From assembly GCF_019903425.1 (NCBI RefSeq), contig NZ_JACHUZ010000013.1, positions 129,246 through 193,245 on the forward strand: 64,000 bases of DNA, in the 5' to 3' direction. A model generated the notes under the pieces. The model was not told where the DNA came from, searched no databases, and saw only the letters and a program-made list of their open reading frames with translations. The stretch is from Vreelandella halophila. GTDB taxonomy: Bacteria; Pseudomonadota; Gammaproteobacteria; Pseudomonadales; Oleiphilaceae. A program made the position numbers and the translations under genes. Numbering within the stretch: position 1 is the first letter of the stretch; each line of letters starts with the position of its first letter. Below are positions 39,800-48,426 of this stretch, one piece after another.

Positions 39800-41047
39800 A
39801 TGAACACTCCCTCCCAGTCCCTCAGCCATCAGGTGGTGATCGTCGGCGGCGGCACAGCCGGTACCACCGTCGCCGCGTCCCTGCTCCGCCAGCGCCCTGA
39901 GCTGGATGTGGCCGTGGTGGAACCCTCGGAAGTGCACTACTACCAGCCGGCATTCACCCTGGTCGGCGGCGGCACCTACGACATGGACAGCACCCGCCGC
40001 GCCCAGAAGGAGACGCTGCCGGAAACAGCCAACTGGATCCAGTCCGCCGTTGCCACCTTCGAGCCGGACAGCAACCAGCTCACGCTTGAGGACGGGCGCC
40101 AGGTGCAGTATGAACACCTGGTTGTCGCCCCCGGCATCAAGCTGGACTGGGATCGCGTGGACGGGCTGCGCGAAGCCCTGGGCAGCAACGGCGTATGCAG
40201 TAATTACAGTCCGGAAACGGCGCCCTACACCTGGGAATGCCTGCGCCAGTTCCGTGGTGGTAATGCCATCTTCACCCAGCCGCCGCCCCCGCTGAAGTGC
40301 GCCGGTGCACCGCAGAAGATCGCCTATCTGGCGGCGGACCACCTGCGCCGCAACAACCTCAGCCCGGAGAGCAACCTGCAGTTCTACAGCGGCGCCGGTG
40401 CCCTGTTCAGCGTGCCGGACTTCGTGCCCCACCTGCAGAAGGTGATGGACCGCTACGGCATCGGCGTCAATCTGGGCCATGACCTGATTGCCATTGATGC
40501 CGAGCGCAAAGTGGCCCGCTTCGCCACCAAGGACGCCAACGGGGAAGCCACCGAGGTGGAACAGCCCTACGACCTGCTGCATGTAACACCGCACCAGAGC
40601 TCACCGGACTTCGTGAAGCAGAGCCCACTGGCCAATGCCGATGGCTGGGTGGACGTGGACAAGGGCACCACCCAGCACAACCAGTACTCCAATGTGTTCT
40701 CACTTGGGGATGCCAGCTCCCTGCCCACCTCCAAGACCGCCGCGGCCGTGCGCAAGCAGGCGCCGGTCACCGTGAAGAACCTGCTGGCGCGGATGGACGG
40801 GCAGGCGCTGTCGGCGCAGTACGACGGCTACACTTCCTGCCCGCTGGTCACCGCCTACGGCAAGGTGATGCTGGCCGAGTTCATGTACGACGGCGTGGTC
40901 ACCCCCACGTTGCCCCTGAGCCCGTTCAAGGAGTCCCGGTTCTACTGGGTGGTCAAGAAGCACCTGCTGCCACCGTTCTACTGGAACCAGATGCTGCGGG
41001 GCAAAGAACCCGATATTGCCCACAGGCCCCTGAAAAAGGCGGGCTGA
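39800..41047 (+). CDS. sqr: Sulfide:quinone oxidoreductase, type II-like
   Basis: A 415-residue FAD enzyme oxidising sulfide and passing electrons to the quinone pool. The ATG at 39800 follows GAGAGG. The dinucleotide fold VVIVGGGTAGTTVAASL lies at the N terminus and the second FAD motif VFSLGDASSLPTSKTAAAV near residue 305. The cysteines in GVCSNY and PLKCAGAPQK are at the positions of the redox/persulfide pair of SQRs close to mitochondrial SQRDL. It has no signal peptide; peripheral membrane binding through the C-terminal aromatic-rich tail (LLPPFYWNQML) is typical. No persulfide dioxygenase or rhodanese is adjacent. Confidence 0.92.
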   Translation: MNTPSQSLSHQVVIVGGGTAGTTVAASLLRQRPELDVAVVEPSEVHYYQPAFTLVGGGTYDMDSTRRAQKETLPETANWIQSAVATFEPDSNQLTLEDGRQVQYEHLVVAPGIKLDWDRVDGLREALGSNGVCSNYSPETAPYTWECLRQFRGGNAIFTQPPPPLKCAGAPQKIAYLAADHLRRNNLSPESNLQFYSGAGALFSVPDFVPHLQKVMDRYGIGVNLGHDLIAIDAERKVARFATKDANGEATEVEQPYDLLHVTPHQSSPDFVKQSPLANADGWVDVDKGTTQHNQYSNVFSLGDASSLPTSKTAAAVRKQAPVTVKNLLARMDGQALSAQYDGYTSCPLVTAYGKVMLAEFMYDGVVTPTLPLSPFKESRFYWVVKKHLLPPFYWNQMLRGKEPDIAHRPLKKAG

Positions 41048-41056
41048 CCCGGAAGA

Positions 41057-41902
41057 TCAGGCGACGCGGTTGGCGGCAACCCCGCTGCCCACCGCCGGCT
41101 CCGGGGCATGCTCGGGGCCCGGCTCATACGCCAGCACCCGGGGCTCTTCGGACCAGTGCAGCAGGCTGAGCCGGCCACCACTGTCCTCGACCAGGGCCGT
41201 GCAGTGTTCGGTCCAGTCGCCGTCGTTGCAGTACAGCCCCTCACGACCCCGATGGAACCCCGCGGAATGGATGTGACCGCAAATGGTGCCATCGGCCTTC
41301 TGCCGACCCGCCGCCGTCAGTGCCGCCTGCTCGAAGCGGGCAATGTAGGCACGCGCACGGGCAAGCCGCTGCTTGATATAGGCCGCCAGGGACCAGTAGC
41401 CCTTGCCCCGGGCTCGACGCCAGTGGTTCAGCCAGCGGTTCAGGCGCACCAGCACCCCGTGCATCGGGTTGCCGACCAGCCACAGCAGCGGACTGCAGCG
41501 CACCGCATGGTCGAATTCGTCACCGTGACAGACCCGGAAATGCCGACCGTCCGCCGTGGTATGCCAGTCCGCGAGGCGCATTTCGATCCCGGCTAGGGAC
41601 TGCCCGCAGAACGAGCGCATGAACTCATCATGATTCCCGGGCACGTAGATGACCTGGCGGCCCTCCGCCGCCAGCGTCACCAGGCGACGGATGACGGCCA
41701 GGTGGCTCTCAGGCAGGTAGACCCGTCGCTGCATGGCAATCAGGTCGATGACATCGCCCACCAGGTAGATCCGCTCGGCCTCCACGGTATCGAGGAAGCT
41801 GAGCAGGTAGGACGCCTGGCAGTCCGGCGACCCCAGGTGCAGGTCGGATATGAAAACGGTTCGATATCGGTACACGGCCACCCCCGGTTCATTGCATGCC
41901 AT
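41057..41902 (-). CDS. Metallophosphoesterase, LpxH-like UDP-2,3-diacylglucosamine hydrolase family
   Basis: A 281-residue calcineurin-like phosphoesterase with ISDLHLGSPDCQ, LVGDVIDLIAM, VPGNHDEFMR, HGDEFDHAV and ICGHIHSAGF. The arrangement, with the long helical insert KGYWSLAAYIKQRL before the GHIH motif, matches the UDP-2,3-diacylglucosamine pyrophosphatase relatives found beside true LpxH/LpxI in many proteobacteria. Activity on lipid A precursors is plausible but not shown. It converges on sqr with a 9-bp gap. Confidence 0.82.
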   Translation of the reverse strand: MACNEPGVAVYRYRTVFISDLHLGSPDCQASYLLSFLDTVEAERIYLVGDVIDLIAMQRRVYLPESHLAVIRRLVTLAAEGRQVIYVPGNHDEFMRSFCGQSLAGIEMRLADWHTTADGRHFRVCHGDEFDHAVRCSPLLWLVGNPMHGVLVRLNRWLNHWRRARGKGYWSLAAYIKQRLARARAYIARFEQAALTAAGRQKADGTICGHIHSAGFHRGREGLYCNDGDWTEHCTALVEDSGGRLSLLHWSEEPRVLAYEPGPEHAPEPAVGSGVAANRVA

Positions 41903-41952
41903 TCATGTTCAATGGTGCGGACCGGTAATGACCGGAGGGTGACCGGGGGATT

Positions 41953-43872
41953 TCAATCCGGTGACGATTCACCGGGCGGCAACGGCGGCATGGGGCAGTC
42001 GAGTTGATCGGCAATGATGCGCAGCAGCTCGTACTCGCGCGGGCTGACCCGCCCGTCGTCCTGGATGCAGTGAACACAGGCATCAATGATGGCGGGCTTG
42101 AGCATCGCCGGCAGCCCGTCCAGCCGCCCCAGCGACTGCAGCAGCCTGCGGGCACCGGTGCCCTCGCCGGAAGGCGGCTGCGCCTCCGTTTCGAACCCCG
42201 CCATGGCTTCTCGGTACAGGGGCCCGGCATCGGCGCGGGTACCCGCCGATGCCATCAGCCACAACAGCCGGCGGATATCCGGCATGACCGGCCCGTAGCG
42301 ACGATGGACAACTTTCCGGTTGCGACCCGCCCGTCTTCCGAGATGATGCTTGAGGAAGCCCAGGATGGCGATGTCGTGCAGGCGGGCGCCGCGATCCTCC
42401 CGGATCAGTTGCTCCATGTCCCGCAGTAACTGGCGTTTCGCCGGAGCCTCCAGTTCCCGCAGTGCCGGCAGCGACAGCTCCACCAGCGGCAACCGATAGG
42501 CCGGGCCCAGGTCGCGCAGTGTCTGGATCATCTGGCGCACCAGAAGCGGGTCAATCGCCACCGCCCCCACGGGCTCCAGCTCCGGGAGCCATTGGTCGAG
42601 GGACACGTGATCCGCCTCCTCCAGCGCCAGAGCCAGGCACAGGTGAACCGCGCCCTCGGCGCCGTGCAGCTGCCGGTTCAGGCCACCGGGCAGCGCGGCA
42701 AGCAGCGAGCGGACATGACAGGTGCCGGACTCGCTGAGCGCCCCCACCGACGCGGCACCACTGCCGATATCAAGGCCACCCGCCCCCGAGAATCCCATGG
42801 CGGCAGCTTCCCCGCTCAGCGCGGATGGCGGCGCCTCGCCCTGCTCCCGCGCCGCCTTGCGGTTACGGGATTTCATGCGTACCAGCAGGGTTTCATCAAT
42901 GGCGTTGAGCCGTGCCTCAATGGGCGGGTGGGATGCCAGCAGCCGTGCCAGTGAAACACTTTCCCCGAAACACAGGTGGTTCAGGTCCTCGGCATGACTG
43001 GTGGCCCTGAGCTGCGACCCGGCGTCGGCCACCCCGATCCGGTACAGCGCTCCCCCGATCCCTTCCGGGTTGCGGGTGAACTGGACAGCGGCGGCATCCG
43101 CCAGGTACTCACGCTGACGCGAGACGGCGGACTTGATGACACGCCCCATGAAAAGCCCGACGTAACCCACGATCACCAGCACGGCGCCCACCATCACAAG
43201 GGTGCCATCGTAACGACGCCGGTGGTGATGGCCGCTCCAGCCCCAGATGCCGAACCGCACCAGGTACTGGCCCAGCTGACCGATCAGCAGGATGCCTGCC
43301 AGCATCGAGATCAGCCGCACGTTGATGCGCATGTCGCCGTTGAGGATATGGCTGAACTCATGGGCCACGACGCCCTGGAGTTCATCGCGGCTTAGCTCAT
43401 TGAGCGTTCCCCGGGTTACCACCAGCACCGCCTCGTTAGGCTGGTAGCCGGCCACGAAGGCGTTGATGGCCGATTCCTGGTCCATCACGAACAGCTGGGG
43501 CACCGTAACCCCGCTGGCCAGGGCCATTTCCTCGGTGACGTTGCGCAGCTGACGCTCGCCACTGTCGGCCGTACCCGCCGCGACCGGTCGCGCGCCCGCC
43601 ATACGCGCAACCCGTTCGCCGCCACGGCGCAGGTCCGCGTAACGGTAGAGCGACCCCATGGCCACGATGGCCGCCACGGTGCCGGTCACGAGCCAGCCGG
43701 GCTCTGACAGGAGCCACTCCAGGAACGGTACCGGGTAGTGGACCCAGAAGACGTAGAAGCCGTAGAGCACGGCCGAGACCGCCAGGATGATAAGGCTCAC
43801 GGCCAGCAGGAACAGCTGGATCAGCACCAGCGACTGGCGCCGTGCCCTGTCCTGGCGTTCGAAAAAGCGCAT
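41953..43872 (-). CDS. M48-family membrane metalloprotease (HtpX-like) with long C-terminal domain
   Basis: A 639-residue membrane protease. Two N-terminal helices (about 14-44 and 60-78) precede a zinc site HEFSHILNGD (HExxH, about 167-176), and two further helices follow (about 185-207 and 228-250). The third zinc ligand is the Glu of SRQREYLADAAAVQF. The remaining 350 residues, absent from E. coli HtpX, form a soluble helical domain after a Gly/Ala-rich linker; no family recognised. Together with the following lemA gene it forms the common LemA/M48 pair, thought to act in envelope quality control. Confidence 0.9.
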   Translation of the reverse strand: MRFFERQDRARRQSLVLIQLFLLAVSLIILAVSAVLYGFYVFWVHYPVPFLEWLLSEPGWLVTGTVAAIVAMGSLYRYADLRRGGERVARMAGARPVAAGTADSGERQLRNVTEEMALASGVTVPQLFVMDQESAINAFVAGYQPNEAVLVVTRGTLNELSRDELQGVVAHEFSHILNGDMRINVRLISMLAGILLIGQLGQYLVRFGIWGWSGHHHRRRYDGTLVMVGAVLVIVGYVGLFMGRVIKSAVSRQREYLADAAAVQFTRNPEGIGGALYRIGVADAGSQLRATSHAEDLNHLCFGESVSLARLLASHPPIEARLNAIDETLLVRMKSRNRKAAREQGEAPPSALSGEAAAMGFSGAGGLDIGSGAASVGALSESGTCHVRSLLAALPGGLNRQLHGAEGAVHLCLALALEEADHVSLDQWLPELEPVGAVAIDPLLVRQMIQTLRDLGPAYRLPLVELSLPALRELEAPAKRQLLRDMEQLIREDRGARLHDIAILGFLKHHLGRRAGRNRKVVHRRYGPVMPDIRRLLWLMASAGTRADAGPLYREAMAGFETEAQPPSGEGTGARRLLQSLGRLDGLPAMLKPAIIDACVHCIQDDGRVSPREYELLRIIADQLDCPMPPLPPGESSPD

Positions 43873-43886
43873 GGCGGGCTAACCCT

Positions 43887-44480
43887 TCAGCTGAAGGAAA
43901 CGGACGGCGGTTCGCTCAGCGCCTCGGTATCAAACTCCAGCAGCCCGGCGGATTTGAAGGCGAAGAACCCGGCCATGAAATTATTGGGGAACTTCTCCCG
44001 GTAGGTGTTGTAGTCCATCACCGAATCGTTGAAGGACTGGCGCGCGAAGGCAATGCGGTTCTCCGTGGAGGACAGCTCCTCCATGAGCTGCTGCATGGTC
44101 TCGTCGGCCTTGAGGTCCGGGTAGTTCTCCGCCACCGCGTAGAGACCGCCCAGGGCCTTAGTGAGCATGTTCTCGGCACTGGCGAGGCCGTTCATCTTCT
44201 GGCCGTCCCCCGGATCCTTCCGGGCATTATCCTGGGCCTGCATGGCCCCGCTGCGGGCTTCCGTGACCCGGGCCAGCGTCTCACGCTCATGGGTGAGATA
44301 CCCCTGCGCTGTTTCAACGAGGTTGGGGATCAGGTCATGCCGGCGCTTGAGCTGGACGTCAATCTGCGCAAAGGCGTTCTTGAAGCGGTTCTTCAGCGTG
44401 ACCAGGTGGTTGTAGATGTAGATCGCGTAGCCGACGACCAGAACGATCACCGCCAGGCCGATCAGGGTGGTTGTATCCAT
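43887..44480 (-). CDS. LemA family protein
   Basis: A 197-residue protein with one N-terminal membrane helix (LIGLAVIVLVVGYAIYIYN) and a long helical domain carrying the family signature LKNRFKNAFAQIDVQLKRRH, DLIPNLVETAQGY and FNDSVMDYNTYREKFPNN. LemA proteins are usually encoded next to M48 proteases or TPM-domain proteins; here the protease gene starts 14 bp downstream. Exact function is unknown. Confidence 0.95.
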   Translation of the reverse strand: MDTTTLIGLAVIVLVVGYAIYIYNHLVTLKNRFKNAFAQIDVQLKRRHDLIPNLVETAQGYLTHERETLARVTEARSGAMQAQDNARKDPGDGQKMNGLASAENMLTKALGGLYAVAENYPDLKADETMQQLMEELSSTENRIAFARQSFNDSVMDYNTYREKFPNNFMAGFFAFKSAGLLEFDTEALSEPPSVSFS

Positions 44481-44664
44481 ACGCTCAATCCTCCTCAGGT
44501 CCGGATCCTGAGCTGGATTAAAGAGGAAAAATCACGATAACGCCAGTTTATCGAATCCTTTCCGGGATAAGTGGAATGATCACCCATGGAGCAGGATAGG
44601 CAGGAATAGTAAGGGAAGAGCATGAACGGACGTCGATTGACGCCCGCTCACAAAGGCGCTGTCT

Positions 44665-45324
44665 TCAGAAGCTGTAGCCGACATGGAGGCGGTAAATCAT
44701 GGGATCAATCTCCACCGTACCGATGTCGGCGCCGTTGAGCTTGGCATCCGTCTCAATATCCGCGTAATAGGCCGCTGCACCGACACTCCAGTTTTCATCC
44801 AGCGGAACATCCACGCCCACCTGAGCCGCGAAGCCAACAGAGTCGTCCAAGCTCAGGTCCTGCGCGCCAGTTGCAGTTTTACCGGTGCTGTTCAGCTTTT
44901 CATCCCAGAAGGTCGTATAGTTTACCCCTGCCCCCACATAGGGCTTAAAGGCAAGCCCCTGGCCGGCAAGAGGGAACCACGAGACTGTCACCGTAGGGGG
45001 AAGGTGCTTGGTTGAACCAACGCTTGAGCCACCAAGCTGGCTGGCCTCGATATCATGCTCAAAGGGCGTGGCGGCCAGAAGGTTCACACTCATGTTGTCC
45101 GTCATCATGTAACTGATGCTGGCACCCGCCTGGATGTCCGAATCCACACGAAGGTCAAAAGCCCCCCCCGCGACGGAGGAATAGCTGCCACCAGGCACCA
45201 CGCTGGCAATACCGCCACGGACAATGGTGTCACCCTTGTCGTAGGCCAAAACAGGGGCAGCTGCGCCAATGGCACTGATGGAAAGGGCAGCGATGAGGGA
45301 TTGACGAATAGGGGTCACTTTCAT
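44665..45324 (-). CDS. ompW: Outer-membrane protein, OmpW family
   Basis: A 219-residue eight-stranded beta-barrel precursor. A signal peptide ends near PVLAY, followed by GDTIVRGGIASVVPGGSY, the OmpW hallmark TVTVSWFPLAGQGLAFKPYV with GAGVNYTTFWDE, and a terminal strand YRLHVGYSF ending in the Phe recognised by BAM. OmpW proteins form a narrow hydrophobic channel and respond to salt, iron and oxidative stress. Monocistronic. Confidence 0.93.
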   Translation of the reverse strand: MKVTPIRQSLIAALSISAIGAAAPVLAYDKGDTIVRGGIASVVPGGSYSSVAGGAFDLRVDSDIQAGASISYMMTDNMSVNLLAATPFEHDIEASQLGGSSVGSTKHLPPTVTVSWFPLAGQGLAFKPYVGAGVNYTTFWDEKLNSTGKTATGAQDLSLDDSVGFAAQVGVDVPLDENWSVGAAAYYADIETDAKLNGADIGTVEIDPMIYRLHVGYSF

Positions 45325-45478
45325 GGTCGGGCTCCTGCCGTTGGATATGGCACCAGTTTACGCCCATTACGGACCAAAAAGGATTGACCTATCTCATTGT
45401 TTTTGAATTTGATTTTCGTCAAAAACTACCCTTTCCGCCGAACAGAACCCCTTCCAGTTTCCCCGCAGGATCCCAGGC

Positions 45479-45844
45479 TCAGGCCGCAGCGCCCTGGCCC
45501 TGATCCTGCGGCGCGAGCTGCAGTTGGTCACCGTCCAGGTGCACGGCGTAGGTCCGCAGCCGGTGGCTGTCATCCTCCAGGCAGCGGCCATCGAGCAGCG
45601 AGAAATGTTTCTTGTACAGCGGCGTCGCCACTACGGGCTCGCCCTGGATGTCGCCCACGATTCCCCGGGCGATGATGTTCACGCCGGAGATCGGGCAGTA
45701 GTTGTCCACCGCGAACAGGGATTGCTCCAGCTCCGGAATATGGAAGATGGCCACCTGGCGGTCACCGACGCGCGCGCCAATGCCCGCGCCCGGTACCAGG
45801 TCGGCTTTACTGCCCACATGGGTCCATTCATTCTGCTGTGTCAT
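45479..45844 (-). CDS. nirD: Nitrite reductase (NADH) small subunit NirD
   Basis: A 121-residue Rieske-fold subunit lacking Rieske cluster ligands, as expected for NirD (DNYCPISGVNIIARGIVGDI, TPLYKKHFSLLDGRC). The start at ATG 45844 has GAGGAGG upstream. It partners NirB in reducing nitrite to ammonium in the cytoplasm. Last gene of the nasB-nirB-nirD unit, 11 bp after nirB. The C terminus has a short Gln/Ala-rich tail. Confidence 0.95.
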   Translation of the reverse strand: MTQQNEWTHVGSKADLVPGAGIGARVGDRQVAIFHIPELEQSLFAVDNYCPISGVNIIARGIVGDIQGEPVVATPLYKKHFSLLDGRCLEDDSHRLRTYAVHLDGDQLQLAPQDQGQGAAA

Positions 45845-45855
45845 ATGAATCCTCC

Positions 45856-48393
45856 TCAGACGGATACCGCCGGAATGCGTTCCAGCTTCTCTTCGGCCGT
45901 GGCCGGGCGCGGCTGCTCGCGCTCTTCCACCGTGACCACGTAGGGGTCGTCGCCGTCGTCGTTGATCATCTGGCGGAAGCGCTTGAGCTTCTCCGGGTCC
46001 TCGAGCGTGGTCTTCCATTCGCACTGGTAGTTCTCGATCAGCCGCGCCATCTGGTTATCCAGGTCTTCGGCGATGCCCAGTGAGTCGTTGACGACCACGT
46101 CGTAGACGTAATCCAGGCCGCCTTCCAGGTTCTCCAGCCAGCGCGCGGTGCGCTGCAGCCGGTCCGCGGTCCGGATGTAGAGCATCATGAACCGGTCAAC
46201 GAACCGGATGAGCGAGTCGGTGTCCAGGTCCTGGGCGAAGAGATCGGCGTGGCGCGGCCGCATGCCGCCGTTGCCCGCCACATAGAGGTTCCAGCCGTTC
46301 TCGGTGGCGATCACGCCAAAGTCCTTGCTCTGGGCCTCGGCACACTCGCGGGTGCAGCCGCTGACCCCGAACTTGATCTTGTGCGGCGCGCGGATGCCTT
46401 TGTAGCGGTGCTCCAGGTCGATGGCGAGCTGCACGCTGTCCTGCACGCCGTAACGGCACCAGGTACTGCCCACGCAGCTCTTCACGGTCCGCAGGGCCTT
46501 GCCGTACGCATGCCCCGTTTCAAAACCGGCATCCACAAGACGCTGCCAGATGGAGGGCAGATCATTGAGCTTGGCCCCGAAGAGGTCCACCCGCTGGCCG
46601 CCGGTGATCTTGGTGTAGAGTTCGAATTCCTTGGCCACCTCGCCCAGGGTGATCAGCTTATCCGGCGTGATCTCGCCGCCGGCGACACGGGGCACCACGG
46701 AGAAGGTCCCGTCCTTCTGCATGTTGGCGAGGAAGGTATCGTTGGTGTCCTGCAGGCCCACGTGTTCCGGGTTGAGCACGTACTCGTTCCAGGTGGAAGC
46801 CAGGATCGAGGCCACCGCCGGCTTGCAGATGTCGCAGCCGAGGCCATGGCCGTGATTCTTCAGCAGGGTATGGAAATCATGGATGCCCTCGACGCGGATG
46901 ATGTGCTCGAGCTCCTGGCGCGTGTACTGGAAGTGCTCGCAGACGCTGTTGTCCACCTCCATACCCAACGCCGCCATCTCGTGGTCGACGATCTCCTTGA
47001 GCTGGCCAGCGCAGCCACCGCAGCCGGTACCCGCCTTGGTCGCGGCCTTAACGTCCCCGACCGAGGTGTACCCGTCGTGTACGTACTGGACGATGTCGCC
47101 CTTGGTGACGTTATGGCAGGAACAGATGCCGGCGGTCTCCGGCAGGGCATCTACGCCCAGCGCCGGGGCACCGCCCTCGCTGGCCGGCAGGATCAGGGAT
47201 TCCGGGTTGTCCGGCAGTTCCAGGCCGTTCAGGGCATACTGGAGGAGGGTGTCGTAATAGCTGTTATCCCCCACCAGCATCGCACCCAGGAGCTGCTTGC
47301 CGTCGGCGGAGACCACCAGCTTGCGGTACTCCTGGGCGATGCCGTTGGTGTAGCGGTAGAAGCGCGCCCCAGGGTTCTGGTTGCCGTGGGCATCACCGAT
47401 CGCACCCACGTCCACGCCCATGAGCTTGAGCTTGGTGCTCATGTCCGCCCCGGTGAAGGCCCGGTCGCCCCCGGTAAGGGTGTCGAGGGCGGCCTTGGCC
47501 ATCTGGTAGCCCGGGCCGACCAGGCCGAAGATGCTGTCGTTCCACAGCGCCACCTCACCGATGGCGAGGACGTCGGGATCACTGGTGCGGCAGTGATCGT
47601 CAATCACGACGCCCCCGCGTTCGCCCATGGTCAGGCCGGCGTCGCGCGCCAGTTCATCGCGCGGACGGATGCCGGCGGAGAATACAACCAGGTCCGTCTC
47701 CAGCAGCCGGTCATCCTGGAAGACCATCTGGTGCCGGGCATTGGTGCCCGCCTCGATGCGCTGGGTCACGCGGCCGGTCAACACCTGAACGCCCAGTTCC
47801 TCGATCTTCTCGCGCAGGATGCCGCCGCCCTCTTCGTCGACCTGAACCGGCATCAGCCGGGGCGCGAACTCCACCACGGCCGTGTCCAGGTCCAGCTCGC
47901 GCAGGGCGTTGGCCGCCTCCAGACCCAGGAGGCCACCGCCGACCACCACACCGGTGTTCGACCGGGATGCGGCCTCGCGGATGGCATCCAGATCGTCCAG
48001 GGTCCGGTAGACCAGGCAGTCCTCTCGGTCATTGCCCTCGATCGGGGGCACGAAGGGATAGGAGCCGGTGGCCAGCACGAGCTTGTCGTACGGCAGGGTT
48101 TCACCGCTGTCCAGGGTGATGGTATGGGCCTCGCGGTCGATGGCCGTGGCCGCCGTGTTCAGCCGCAGCTCGAACCCCCACTGGGCGTACTGGTCCGCCG
48201 TGGAAAACGCCAGGTCATCGGCGGACTTGCCCTGGAAGTACTCGGACAGGTGCACGCGGTCGTAGGCGATGTGCCGCTCCTCCCCCAGGACGGTCACATG
48301 GAAGCCGTCCGCCTGGCCGCTCTCGGCCAGTTGCTCCAGGAAGTGGTGGCCAACCATGCCGTTGCCGATCACGATCAGGTTCTGTTGTCTCAT
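45856..48393 (-). CDS. nirB: Nitrite reductase (NADH) large subunit NirB
   Basis: An 845-residue siroheme enzyme reducing nitrite to ammonium with NADH. Domain order: FAD/NAD-binding (NLIVIGNGMVGHHFLEQL, 1-300), BFD-type [2Fe-2S] modules at about 420-510 (ICSCHNVTKGDIVQYV, GTGCGGCAGQ), two ferredoxin-like half domains, and the siroheme/[4Fe-4S] site CVGSTWCRYGVQDS with VSGCTRECAEAQ. All cysteine motifs look intact. It follows the NasB-like gene by 33 bp and shares its attenuator leader. Confidence 0.97.
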   Translation of the reverse strand: MRQQNLIVIGNGMVGHHFLEQLAESGQADGFHVTVLGEERHIAYDRVHLSEYFQGKSADDLAFSTADQYAQWGFELRLNTAATAIDREAHTITLDSGETLPYDKLVLATGSYPFVPPIEGNDREDCLVYRTLDDLDAIREAASRSNTGVVVGGGLLGLEAANALRELDLDTAVVEFAPRLMPVQVDEEGGGILREKIEELGVQVLTGRVTQRIEAGTNARHQMVFQDDRLLETDLVVFSAGIRPRDELARDAGLTMGERGGVVIDDHCRTSDPDVLAIGEVALWNDSIFGLVGPGYQMAKAALDTLTGGDRAFTGADMSTKLKLMGVDVGAIGDAHGNQNPGARFYRYTNGIAQEYRKLVVSADGKQLLGAMLVGDNSYYDTLLQYALNGLELPDNPESLILPASEGGAPALGVDALPETAGICSCHNVTKGDIVQYVHDGYTSVGDVKAATKAGTGCGGCAGQLKEIVDHEMAALGMEVDNSVCEHFQYTRQELEHIIRVEGIHDFHTLLKNHGHGLGCDICKPAVASILASTWNEYVLNPEHVGLQDTNDTFLANMQKDGTFSVVPRVAGGEITPDKLITLGEVAKEFELYTKITGGQRVDLFGAKLNDLPSIWQRLVDAGFETGHAYGKALRTVKSCVGSTWCRYGVQDSVQLAIDLEHRYKGIRAPHKIKFGVSGCTRECAEAQSKDFGVIATENGWNLYVAGNGGMRPRHADLFAQDLDTDSLIRFVDRFMMLYIRTADRLQRTARWLENLEGGLDYVYDVVVNDSLGIAEDLDNQMARLIENYQCEWKTTLEDPEKLKRFRQMINDDGDDPYVVTVEEREQPRPATAEEKLERIPAVSV

Positions 48394-48426
48394 GACGCTT
48401 TCCTCCGGTTGCCAGCGGGCGGCATC

